A stretch of DNA of 64,000 nt from Ophioceras dolichostomum (lineage: Eukaryota; Ascomycota; Sordariomycetes; Magnaporthales; Ophioceraceae). How positions within the stretch are numbered: the stretch's first letter is position 1; the number at the start of each line of letters is the position of its first letter. The notes under the pieces are model-generated. The model worked only from the letters and a program-made list of their open reading frames with translations. It was not told where the DNA came from and ran no database searches. Made by a program: the position numbers and the translations under genes. Location: positions 3,248-67,247 of the forward strand of contig PYST01000015.1 in NCBI GenBank assembly GCA_003049485.1, in the 5' to 3' direction. Below are positions 22,301 to 33,328 of this stretch, piece after piece.

Positions 22301-23572
22301 CACGGACTTTAGCATCCCCTCCCTTCTTGTGGATTGGCGGACCAAAATTTCCAAGGTTGGTAAATGGACGGCACGGGCGCTGGGGGCCTCGGAAGGTACA
22401 GGTACTTCCACAAAAGCCCGTGCTTGGCATGCCGTCAAGCATTTATCCCTGTCTGTGCTCCAGCCTTGCCTCTTCGACCTCCTTTTTTTTTCGAAATGAC
22501 TCACACTCGTTGTCTCTCTGCGCGCCAATCAGACCGCTCCGTTGGCCCGTCCAGCCTGTCGGGGCGGGTTCTTGCCGCTCTGGCTTTTTGGTCCGTCGAG
22601 TTGTTTGCTTCTGCGCTCGTGTCTTGCTTGTGAAAGTGTGGCCAACTTTTTGTTTTGGCTGCCTGCTCTGCGCTGCATTCGCACTGCGCTTTTCTCAGCT
22701 GGCGTGTCGTGCGCGCACGCAAACAGCGACCGATCTCGGTCTGACGGATTGAGGGGGGTGTGAAGGAATGAATCAGTTGCCTGACTGATGCTCTTTTTGG
22801 TTCAAACACGCCAAATCAGTCCCTTCGGTTCATCGTTGTCAACATAACTCCCCGAAAACTTTGGAAGAAAAAAACTATGTCAACGAAATGTGAGGATCAT
22901 CAGAGAGGAAGATGGTTCGCGAAAAAAGAACAGAAAGGTGTTGGGACTGTTTTGATTGCGGCGGCGGCGCGGCCTGAGGCACACAACATGCGCAGCTTAT
23001 CTGCATAACAATCTATGCACATCCGAGCTACATGATTGGTTCGCTGGTTGCGATCACACTCCAAAATGCAAAATGGGTCGCTTCCTTTCTGTGTGGTGCA
23101 AGCGGATGTGTGCCGGGATTTGGTGGGTCACAACCGTGGCAGTGCCGTGACCAGAAGAAAGAAGAGAAAATTAAAATTAAAATCAAAAATTTGGCCGAAA
23201 TCATTTCCCCATTCGGTTTGGCACCATTTCGCCATCCATTGTTCTGGCCCGTCGCGTCCTCCTCTCTTGGCTCTGCAATCGCGGCGCGTTTCTGCGCGGT
23301 GGACGAGAATCGGATAATACGTAAAGTCCGCTGGCAGCTCTCTGATGTGAGAGACCAGCCGCGTTGACCCGTGATCATCCGTGTATGATAGGAGCACTCC
23401 GTATTTCGTATTGAGTACGGTGACATAAGGAGTGCGGAGTTATAGGCCTCTTCTCCACACGGAGTACCCCAGAAGTTAGTGGGCAGAATTATTGTCACTT
23501 TTGTGATTTTCAAGTTTGTCCAGCCTGGCAACGTGAGTGCCGCTACATAAGACTTTTCCTCTACATCTTCCG
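19331..23572. other. Long gene-free stretch upstream of TBP
   Basis: There are 4.2 kb without a supported gene. Open frames of up to about 230 codons (minus 19876-20562, plus 21251-21850) are Ser/Arg/Pro-rich. They lie over T-, CT- and A-rich tracts and show no conserved motif. The part next to TBP should be its promoter and leader; poly-T and CT tracts are frequent at 20770-21480. A short inverted-repeat element sits at 23391-23440. A transcribed non-coding RNA is possible but not visible from sequence. Confidence 0.5.
23391..23467. repeat. Small inverted repeat built of ACTCCGTA/GGAGT words
   Basis: GCACTCC at 23394-23400 is the reverse complement of GGAGTGC at 23429-23435. Nested inside, CCGTA (23399-23403) pairs with TACGG (23416-23420), and a further GGAGTAC lies at 23461. 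It could be a remnant of a miniature inverted-repeat element or a stem near the 3' end of the neighbouring gene. The stems are short, so this is weak. Confidence 0.35.
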
Positions 23573-25680
23573 CTATGTCATATAATACTTCGGCCCCTCG
23601 CCGCCCTGCGGCACCTGCCAGTTAATATCCTGATGCGGCGCCTTGATATCGCACGTCTTACAGTGTATACAGCTGTTTGTTGCGAGGTGCAGGTGAAACC
23701 CATTGTCAGCAAACTTCTCACAGGGCAGGTGGGTGATGGGAATGCTCCTGATTCTTACTTTTGCGAGTTGATCTGAAACCTCACTCCGAGCGGCTTCGAC
23801 GAGTCCTCGACGTACTCGTACACCCCCGCTGGGCAGAAGCGGTTTTCCACGCCCTTGTACTTGGGCCAGGTCTCGACGGCGTGCTGGTCCCAGTCCTTGA
23901 CCTGGAGGTGCACTGGCTGGTCCTCCTCGTGGTTCGTCCCCGTGCGCGACACGCTGGTGAGGATGTCGAAGGTGATCTTCCCGTCCGGCTTCTCGTACTC
24001 GATCTTGGTGCACTGGTCGGCCGGCTTCGTAGCTTCGTGGTCGGGAACCTTGTGCTTCAACGTCCAGGGCACGTGGCCCTTCAACACGTACGCCTCGAGC
24101 CCGGAGTATGCGATGCCGCCGTAGATGCCCAGGGGCGTGTGGAACGACGGCCGTATGTTGCGCACCTCCCTGAGCTCCTTCCAGATGGAGGAGGAACGGA
24201 GCGAGTCTTCGTAGTCGTACAGGAAGACGGACCCGTCGTCGGTCGTGGAGCTAAGCGCCTTCCAGGCCGCCTCGGCTGCGAGCATTCCCGACTTCATCGC
24301 GTTGTGCGTGCCTTTCACTTTGGGCACGTTGACGAACCCGGCGGAGTCACCGATCAAAGCGCCGCCCGGAAAGGCCACGCGCGGGATGGACTGGAACCCA
24401 CCCTCTATGAGCGCACGGGCGCCGTACGAGATGCACTTGCCGCCCTCCAACACCTCGCGGTAGAGCGGGTGCAGCTTCAACTTCTGAAACTCCTGATACG
24501 GGGACATCCAGGGGTTCGGGTAGTCCAGGGCGACGACCAGGCCCAGGGAGACAAGGTTATCACCAAAATGGTACATAAAGGCCCCTCCGTATGTGTCACT
24601 GGGAAGCGGGTAGCCCATCGAGTGCGTGATCTCGCCCTTACGGAACCTAGCCGGTTCGACTTCCCAGACCTCTTTGAGCCCGATGCCGTACGTCTGCGGC
24701 TGGCTGTCGCGGCGCAGATCAAACTTGTTGATAACCTGCTTGGTCAGACTGCCGTGGCAGCCCTCCGCGAAGAGGGTGACACGGGCGTGAAACTCCATCC
24801 CGCGCTCGAACGAGTCCTTCGGCTTGCCGCTGCGGGCGATTCCCAGGTCGTTGGTTGCCACCCCCAGTACGGATCCGTCAGGCTTGTAGAGCACTTCAGC
24901 CGCCGCGAACCCTGGATACACTTCGACACCGGCCTCCTCCGCTCGGGCACCAAGCCAGGCCGTGAACTGACCCAGGCTCACAATGTAGTTACCGTTGTTG
25001 TGCATCTGCGGTGGAGCCGGCAGTGGTATCGCCATGGACCGTGTTAAGAAGCGCATCCGGTCCCCGCCCGCTGGCGTGGCATGCTCGAACCTATCGGCAT
25101 TGTCCTCGGCCAGCCAGTCCGGCAGCAGTTCGTTGATCGCAGTGGGCTGGATCACCGCCCCAGACACGATGTGCGCGCCCAATTCACCCGCTTTCTCAAG
25201 CAGGAGAACTCGGAAGTCGTCGTTGCCAGCCGCAGTGGCCAGCTGCTTCAGACGAATGGCGGCGCTGAGACCGGCAGGACCTGTAAGCAGTAGAGTAGCG
25301 CATCAGCACGCAGGCCGTAAGGCTTGATTGTTATCAGCTGCTTGCTCGCCGGGAGAGAGCAGCACAACTAGAGTCGGCAGGAAGTGGAATTCCATTGACT
25401 CACCGCCGCCGACGATGCACACATCCACCTGATCGCTTTCCCTCTCCACGGTCGTCGGGTCCGCGAATTGGCGTGTCCTCGTCGAAGAGAAATGCCTCCG
25501 CGGCCTGCAGAACGACTGAGCTCGAGGTAACCTTTGCGCCGGTCGGTTCGTCGTGCAGGACGAAGCGAATCTTCTGCTAGATAGCAGCGCTGCCGCCTGC
25601 GACCTCGGGACGGTCGGGCAACCCCTGATGCTGGTGAGCCTAGAGCAGGCCCAAGCTGCTCCCTTCGTTGGCGCCGACAT
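23573..25680 (-). CDS. Electron transfer flavoprotein-ubiquinone oxidoreductase, mitochondrial
   Basis: Inner-membrane enzyme that passes electrons from ETF to ubiquinone; homologue of yeast Cir2 and human ETFDH. It is 632 aa in three exons: 25680-25404, 25280-23759 and 23672-23573. Introns are 25281-25403 and 23673-23758. The first splice rebuilds the FAD motif CIVGGGPAGLSAAIRL (from about residue 88); the second rebuilds QNCIHCKTCDIKAPHQDINW. Residues 1-70 are Arg/Ser/Ala-rich with almost no acidic residues, a mitochondrial presequence. The 4Fe-4S ligands are Cys575, Cys601, Cys604 and Cys607. The segment GALIGDSAGFVNVPKVKGTH is the second flavin-binding motif. Length is normal for the family. 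An in-frame ATG at 25725 would add 15 residues; I prefer 25680 because the presequence starts there. Confidence 0.95.
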
Positions 25681-26530
25681 GGTCAATTGGAGGGTCCCTT
25701 TCGTCAATCGGCTGTCTCGTATCACCTCGACATCGTCGGCGTCGGCGTCTCTCTATAGATTTCGCTATGTTGGGATTGCAGTAGATCAAAAGAGCTCCGT
25801 CGGTAATCTTAGCCGAAAGGTGAGGAGGGGAAGCAGCGGAGGGTCGACGATGACTCGGTTAAGCTACGAAAAGCTCGGCTTGGAAATTGGCGGGGTGTTA
25901 GTGGGCGACTTCGGCCCTGATGTATGACGTCTGCAGGGTACGTGCGAGCTGGAGCGAGCTAGCTTGACAGCTTTTGCCCCTGTTGGCAATTTGATAATTG
26001 GCATGTGAGCACTATGAGGACCCACTGATAGCCACGATTGGCATGCTGAACCGAAGCAAGCCGGACAGAGCCACCATTCGACCGGGCGCTCGGGACTCTC
26101 TGCGGGACTCGGAGTGAACACAGGAGTGAACACAAAGAATCAGGTACCACATAGCAGATGCAGCAATGTCATGGCAAATGTGCTGTGTCCCGATATTTGT
26201 ATCTGCCTATTTCTCGTTTCGTTCTATCAAATATCAGAGCATAAGTCGCTGGACAGAAGGAAGACCAATTAACCAATTCAATCCGCCTTCTGAGATGCCT
26301 CTCATCCCACAAGTCCCCAAAACAGACACCCCATGCCAAGCCATTGAACGAGCGAGCCACTCCCCTCTCCCAGCGCCGGAGCTCGGCGTGGTGCGATTAA
26401 CCGTTCCATTGGATCCGTCACCCCGCGTCCACGAACCATCGCTCCCTCCATCCTTACCGAGCATGCTCATGTTCATCAGGTCCACCATCCGAAATATTTG
26501 AGATGGTCCCAAAACTCGCAGCCGCTGTAG
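25681..26530. other. Intergenic, upstream of ETF-QO
   Basis: This is 850 bp without a supported gene, presumably including the ETF-QO promoter. A perfect two-copy tandem of the 12-mer GGAGTGAACACA lies at 26111-26134. Confidence 0.5.
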
Positions 26531-26940
26531 GGCATATGCCTAACCTCGCGCGTGGCGCCCCGGCGCGGCACTGCCACCAAAGACGACACCCCTGGGAGCC
26601 TCCGCCGTGAATGGCCGCCAGTCCGGCCCGGGACTGCCTGAGTCGGCCACCATGTACGCGCTGATGTCGCGCTTGGCTGTGTTCATGCTGCACCCTCTCG
26701 GCAAGTCGTCCACAATGCCGAACACGTACGGCGGCTCTGCCGTGTGCATCGCACCCAGCGGCTAGGTCACCAGTACAGTGTCTAGCACGCCTAGGTTCCA
26801 GTTACACGCCGTCGTGTGGTTGAAAATGTATGCGTAGACCGTGACTCCCCTTCCGGCAGCAGACCCCGCCGCGGCCTGCCTGGCACCTCTTGAGGCCGTA
26901 CACCGTATCCGATGATGGCGCTCAACGTCGTTGCGATGGC
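26530..26940 (-). pseudogene. Remnant of a type-B carboxylesterase (C-terminal part)
   Basis: The minus strand reads CTASRGARQAAAGSAAGRG, then VTVYAYIFNHTTACNWN. An in-frame TAG follows (26764-26762), and the same frame continues with LGAMHTAEPPYVFG and later a degenerate VVFGG segment. This order (Ala-rich helix, VYxYxFNH strand, GAxHxxExPYVFG containing the catalytic-type His) matches the C-terminal third of type-B carboxylesterases. The nonsense codon falls between two conserved blocks, and no phase-compatible intron removes it. Upstream minus-strand sequence to about 27120 has only fragments in other frames. I found no DCLYLN, no nucleophile GxSxG and no N-terminus. I read this as a decayed gene copy. 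Confidence 0.5.
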
Positions 26941-28456
26941 TGGGCCCATGGCATCCATGGCGCCCCGCGGAGCCGCTGCCGCCTCCCAGAGAGAAATAGG
27001 CATGGTTTGGGCAGGCCTACCACTGCCCGATAGTGTTGGGAAAGGCGCGAACCCCTGGTCCACAGTGCCGGCCGTGGTTCCGTCATCCCGATGAGATTGA
27101 AGGCCCGGGTGGCGTATAGACTGTCCACGGATGGAGTAATTGGAGAGGCTGAGAAGTGAGAAGGTAGAAAGATGCAGGTGCCAGATCTGTACCTCTTACA
27201 CCTGCACCCACCTAGCAGGAGAACCCAGCAACGATGTACCTACCTGCCGGGTCTCAAAGCGGTATCCGCTTCGGACCATACCACGAGCCCGGAATGCGGC
27301 ACAGGCATGGGAGGTGCCTTGCAGTTAGTGGTTCCAGTCGAGGTAAATCCCGTCCAGTCCGATGTTCGTTCGGGTCTCCGATTAGGACCAGGTTTCAAAT
27401 TGACATCGGAGCCGGGAGTCCCGGCATTGTACTTGTAGCCGGATGGAAGGCTAGAGTTCCCAAAGCTGCGCGATTGGCCGGCTTCAGCTCCAGAAGATCA
27501 GGTCGTCCGATTTGGATTGGGCAGAAGGCCGGAGCAGAGTGTCTTCGCGCGCTGGATACTGTGGCCGTGGGGCTGATCAGGAACGCGTCACTGCAACAAG
27601 AAACACTCAATGGGGCTGCTTGCGGTCAAAAATAGCGCTGAGATCGCTCCTGAGCAAGTCGTGTAACACTGAAGTTTTACAGCTTGTTCTCTACATCCAA
27701 CGTACTACCTCTTCCAGTACTTCACACCGTACTGTATGAACACTTACGCTCCCGTGCGAGGCGACATATAAACAACTACACCAATTGGGATAAGATAGGA
27801 CGGCTCGTTGGATAGTCGGATAGATTGATAATCTAGTGGTCAGATAGTATGCAGCCACGACCATCTGCTTTTCAGCTGCAGCGCAGCTCAGCCCCGCGAA
27901 GGAACATGATCCGGAGCACACCTGTCGACCCCGCTGGAGCCTGACCCTCGTGTAGCCAATCATGAATTTTAGGGTCAGACATAAGATGTCAGCAGAGAAG
28001 CATCTCCCCATTCCGCCCTCTACCGGATGTTACCCCAATCCTGCATAATATTAGTCGAGACGCGTCGAGTCGAGGCTCAGTTAGCGAGGAGCGACAAAGC
28101 GAGGCTGGTTTAGCGCCGGTTGGGGTGTCATTTGGGGTGCAGCCCAGGCGGGGGTTCTTCTGCAGAGCCTCACGGGACAACGGCACAGGGTGGTAGGATT
28201 TTGGCCATCGCGTGTTGATGTCGATCGTGACGTCGCAAGCATCGGCTCGATTATTGTAGCGTGCAAGAGGCCGAATCCCGCACTTAATTCGTACCTGCTT
28301 TTCTCTACCACCTCTTATTGGCTGTACCCGTTCAAGTAGAATCGGGATGCTTTATTTTTCCCATTTTGTTCTCGGATAGGGAGTAGAGCGTCGAGTTGAC
28401 CTGCTTCCCTAGGTACCCTTCAAGTCCACGAATCTGTTCTACCAGCATCTCGATCG
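26941..28456. other. Intergenic, esterase remnant to hydrolase-CorA gene
   Basis: This is 1.5 kb with no intact gene. The left part may contain further degraded pieces of the esterase gene, but I cannot align them by eye. The right part should be the promoter of the gene starting at 28457. Confidence 0.45.
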
Positions 28457-31400
28457 ATGGCAGGGAATTCCGAAGGACCCCAAGCGGAGGCATCCTCATC
28501 CTCCCTGGTGGATGGCTCCTCCAGCCGAACGCAGCCAAATACGGGGGCCGTCAATGCTGATGGGGGCAGTGAGGAGAGGCCTGGGAGGTCCAGCTACTCT
28601 CACTGGGACCCAAATCCCGGATTCGCTCATGTCGACGGCGATATCGACGGGCCAGGGTACAATGAGACCAAGGTTGACATCGTCTGTGTGCCCTGTCCGG
28701 GTGCCGACCCGGTCGAGACGTGGATGAGAGACCCTCTGCCAGATAGCATCTTCCCCATCGACCCGGACGGTCCCGAACCTGATTGTGGGGCAGCGCCCAC
28801 TGCTCCCGGCGACGCGGCTGCGACGCGGCGTCCCATCCACCATACCTGGGTCCAGCAGGGCATCCGTAGCAGCGTTAGCATCGCGAGGGTCTTGCTCTAC
28901 AGACATCGCGAGTTGACCGATGGGCTTGATTTGCAGACTCTAGCGCAGGATCTGATGCAGCAAGTCTGGGATGTCCGCTATGGGGAGGTCTGTCTCTGTC
29001 CATACTCACCCCTACCTATATAAATGCACCCCATGGCATGATTAAAGGCAGCTAGGTAGTTCACGAGGTTCCTATCTAACATAACCACCTGCCCACATAT
29101 CCTGCACCTATAGCAACGTTCCCGACCCCTGTTCTTCATTGGACACAGCATTGGTGGTCTCGTAATCAAGTTGGCTCTCCGTAACGCCAGTCGAGACGAA
29201 AATTATCAGCCCTTCTGGCACAACTGCCACGGAGTATCCTTCTTTGGTACGTATCCATTCCCAAGGATTCAAAGGGCCCGAAGGATAGAGAGACGTATTG
29301 GAGTGAATCAGAGTGACATACGTCTAACTTAACAAGGAAAGGCACCCCACATCGCGGATCAAGCTACATGTCGATGCCCAACCTCAGCGAGAGCATACAA
29401 GGTCTGCTGAACCTCCAGAGGCCGTTGCCCCGGTCCCTTGCTTCTGTTCTTCGCCTGAACAGCAAGCAGCTGCAGAAGCTCCAGGACGACTTTATGGACA
29501 TAGCGGACGAGCTGCGGATATGGACCTTCTACGAGGCCATCGACTCGCAGCTATCAGGGTTGTCGTCCAGCCACAGATCCGGCTCCCGGATCGGCCACGA
29601 TTACGGGAGGGAAGTGAGATTTGGCGCTCCACTGGTCTCGATCAAGTCTGTCATCCTCGGTCTGAGGCGCGAGCAGGTGTTGTCTCTCGAGAGTGACCAC
29701 GCCCGTCTGGCATCGTTCGGACCGGAGAACCTGCAAACGATGGATACCTACCTCGAGGAGCTGGCGTCAGCCGTGGTGAAAGCCAGGGCCCTGAGCGTTC
29801 GGCACGTTCACCACCCCCTGATGCTGAAGGACAAGGTCAAGGTCGATCTCGTCGGGTTCTACGAGGACCCAGACGCGGAGATGGAGTCCGCGATCAGGCT
29901 GTACTTCTCCCAGTTCCGCCTTGCCGAGTTCCTCGACAAGGGGCCTGAGAAGTGTCTCGAGGAGCGTCTGAACACGTTGGCCAGGAGAGCAGGCGACCCA
30001 GAAACTCCGCCTCAGCCTCCAGGGACGTCGAGATCGGCGCCAGTCGCAAGTGGGTCGGGCTTAGGTCTTTGGTCGAACGTCCAGAAGATTTTCAAATCTC
30101 CAGAGCCAGAGTCGAAAGAAAAGCCGACCGAATCCCCGGGAATCATGGTCACAGAGCCGTCGTCATCGCCACCCTCACCACCCGGTCTCATCGGTGCCCA
30201 GTCTATGCCCGTAGCCGTCCGCCCACCAGCTCCAGCAAAAAGCCTCGGTGTTCCTGGTCCCCCACCCCCTGGATTCCTTAGTCGGTCTTCAAGCAAGGAG
30301 AGCAATGAGACTGCCACCACCACTGGATCAGGCGTCATTGGAGGAGATCATTCCTCGGTGAAGTCTCAGGGCGAGAGGGAAGCGGTAGCGGAAACGAAGG
30401 CGGCATCAACATCCCCAGCTGGCTCGTCGAGTCAACAACAGGCACATGCAGCCGACACAGCAGCCGCCCAAGTCGAGCTTCTACGCAGAGTACCGACACT
30501 ATCAGACATGGCGGCAGGCTTCTCCCGCCCAGACAAGAACAAGAGAAAGTTAACATGGATTCACTTGCCATTTACGAATCCAGCATGGGTAAAGGTGCGT
30601 TCGGTCGCTCAATGATTTGTCGGCCAAGTTTGACCTAGGCTGACACGGCAGATCCGACTTCTTGGGGAGTGGTGGATAACAGGAGATATTCGGGAAGCTC
30701 TCCGAAACTCACGGAAACTTGTCCAAGCTCTTCAGCAACGAGAATTGGATTTCGAAGCAAGTTTCTGGAAGACACTCGGTGTCCCAGCCGAGCTTCATGA
30801 AGCCGACGGCCAACTTCATCTATGCTAACGGTAAGCGAGAAACTCCCTAGACGGATCCCCCAACCTGGTTGTCAATGACGTGTAGCCGAGCAAGAAGGTA
30901 TCTAAACGGCTCTCATCATTTCCCATCTATAACAGCCCAATCCCCCCATATGTCGCCCCAACCAGCGGCTGGAAATGGCGCCGACGCCAGCGGGAGGACC
31001 TCCCCAGGACTGGTGTCTCCCGAATTAGTATCCCTCTACTTGCCGTATCTCCACTTCGACACGTACCTCAACATGATCAAGAGGCGCCACCTCATCGAGC
31101 GGCGCGCCTCGCACGGCCGCGCCCGGCCCGTGCCCGAGGACATCGCGGACCTTCACTCGCTCGAGCTCCGTGTCATATGGGAGTACCTCGGTGCCGAGCC
31201 GCCGCTGCATTTCCGCCGGACCCTCGACCAGTTCGGCAACCCGTCGCTCAGGGACACGTTCGCGCGTGACGACGACCAGATGCTGTACAAGCTTACCAAA
31301 CAGGAGGAGGACAGCCGCAGCATGAGAGGAGGAGCTGGAGCGAGAGCTGGCCGTGGTAAAAAGGGGTGGGCGGCCTCGCGTCGGATGGTGGCGGCCGCGG

Positions 31401-33328
31401 CGGTCTCGGCGGTTGAGCAGGGGAGGGAGAAGGGGGAAGCGGATCTTGCTGCGGCGGTCGGAGAAGCAGCGGGAGCTGATGCCGGTGTGGCGTCTGAGGC
31501 GGCTCCGAAGGAAGCGGCTGACGATCTCGATTACGACGACGACGACGGCAATGCGTCAGATGTCGAGATCAAAGATGACGATTACAAAGACGGCAATGTG
31601 TTGATGGTGGACCAGCTATGGCTCTGGGCCATTGACAAAAGTGAGATGTTCCCCCTTCTCCAGTCTGCTCTACCCTCCGTTACCTCACTGGCTTCTATAA
31701 TGAGGGCGATGGCGTGAAGTGAGGAATTCCTAACACCGACACGGGGAAAACGTCCAGCGACCCTCACGACCTTCTTCCCGAAGCGCGAGTCCCGGCGCAC
31801 GGAAGGCATCTTGCTCCAACAGGCCGACCTGCGGAACAGTGTCTACAACGAGCTGAACGGCGATCTTACAGGGAGGACGGAGAACGCTTTAGATTTGGCC
31901 GCCATGATCGTTCTGCACGCCGTCACGGTGCTGTTAGACAGGGCATCACACCCAGACCTAGACGTCTTTAGGATTTTCGATGAAGCTATAGGAATGCTCG
32001 TGAGCTTTGACGCTTTCCTTTTTGCCCTTCTCACCTAGCCACCAGACACCCCTTTCTTCATGCATCAGAAATCTCACTCACACATTCCCAAACAAAGACC
32101 GAACGCATGACCTCCTCCCTCAAGCGCTTCCGCATGCAGACCTTCAAGAGGGTCAGGATGCACAACAGCAACGACAACAACATCGACTCCTCCTCCTCTG
32201 ACGACGACGACGACGACAGCGACTACAGCTCCGACCCGGAGGTGAACACCTCTCGCAACATCAAGAAGCGGCACCGGCGCGAGATCGAGAAGGCCGAGCG
32301 GGCGAACAGGGAGAGCACGTCGGCGCTGCTGGAGCTCCGCGACCTGGAGGACGAGCTCTCGACGCTGCTGCGCCTGTTCGACGCCCAGACGGCCGCCATC
32401 AAGACCATGGCGGCGCTGTACGCCGGAGACGCGATGAGGCAGCACACGACCTACGGACAGACGTACCTCGCCGAGGCGCTGGCGAGGCTGGACGACTACC
32501 GGGGTACTACCAACGAGATGCTGAGACGGGTGGACACTACTAGAAAAGACGTAAGAACCATGCACCCCCCGCCCCCATTTCCTTCGCGCTGGCACTCTAT
32601 AAAGATGCAGCATATACTAATCTACCCCGTCAATTCCGTGCCGCCGTGAACAGTACGAAAAGCTCCTCGAAATGGCCCAGCGCCAAGCCCAAGTCGACGA
32701 TGTGCGCTGGTCCCGCCTGCAGACCGAGCTCGCCTCCTCCTCCAACCTGTCCGTCATGATCCTCACCATCTTCTCCGTGCTCTTCCTCCCGCTCACCTTC
32801 CTGACGGGCGTGTGGGGCATGAACACGGCCGACTGGACGACGTACGGCAGCCCACTCGACTTGCGCACCATCGGCGCCGTCTCGCTGCCCCTGTCGGCGC
32901 TGCTGATCGTCGGCTCGCTCGCGGGTGCGTTTAGCCCGCGCGTGCAAAGCGTGTCTAGGAGCGCGTTCCGGTCCGCGAGGAGGCTGTGGAGGGGTGCGGG
33001 GAGGGCGGTGAGTCGCGCGTGGAAGGCGGTGGTGGTTGGGGTGCTGCCGAGGGTTCTGCCGAGGGCTACGAGGGCGGCGAGGGAGAGGAGGAGGAGGGAT
33101 AGGGGGAGGGTGGAGGCTGGGTTGAGGCGCGCGAGGGAGATGGAGAGGAGCTATGATTTTTGGGGGGACTTGAGGAGGAGGAGAGGGGAGAAGTATGTGA
33201 TTCCGCAGGTGAACCGGGCGGTGGGAGGGGGTGATGGTGGAGGTCTGGGAGCCGTAGGGGATGGAGCGTATCCGTCGACGTTGAGGGCGAGGAATACTTG
33301 GAGGTCTAGGGGCTCGTATCCTTTGTGA
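28457..33328 (+). CDS. Fusion protein: SERAC1/lipase-like serine hydrolase plus CorA-like membrane domain
   Basis: Proposed exons: 28457-28987, 29114-29246, 29342-30594, 30686-30830, 30886-30897, 30936-31640, 31758-31999, 32098-32550 and 32654-33328. They sum to a multiple of three and give 1382 aa. The N-terminal part reads like fungal alpha/beta-hydrolases: KVDIVCVPCPGADPVETW, then RPLFFIGHSIGGLVIKLAL (nucleophile Ser189), then VSFFGTPHRGSS. The C-terminal part is CorA-like. WIHLPFTNPAWVK and LYLPYLHFDTY lead to a charged helical region and two membrane segments (about 1190-1210 and 1228-1250). Between them is the CorA signature GMN at 1213-1215. Exon 3 alone carries both the GTPHRGSS end of the hydrolase and the WIHLPF start of the CorA part, so the fusion does not depend on my intron calls. 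The 12-nt exon 5 is optional, since skipping it keeps phase. The tail after TM2 is very Arg-rich. Whether it transports Mg2+ is unknown. Confidence 0.82.

Noticed and set aside
23761..25047. 428-codon plus-strand open frame
   Set aside because: It lies antisense to the ETF-QO coding exon, has Arg/Val/Leu-rich composition expected of a GC-rich shadow frame, and shows no family motif.
26762..26764. Esterase stop codon explained by a short intron ending in CCTAG
   Set aside because: The only nearby donor (GTGTAA) gives a 46-bp intron that breaks the phase of the following conserved block.
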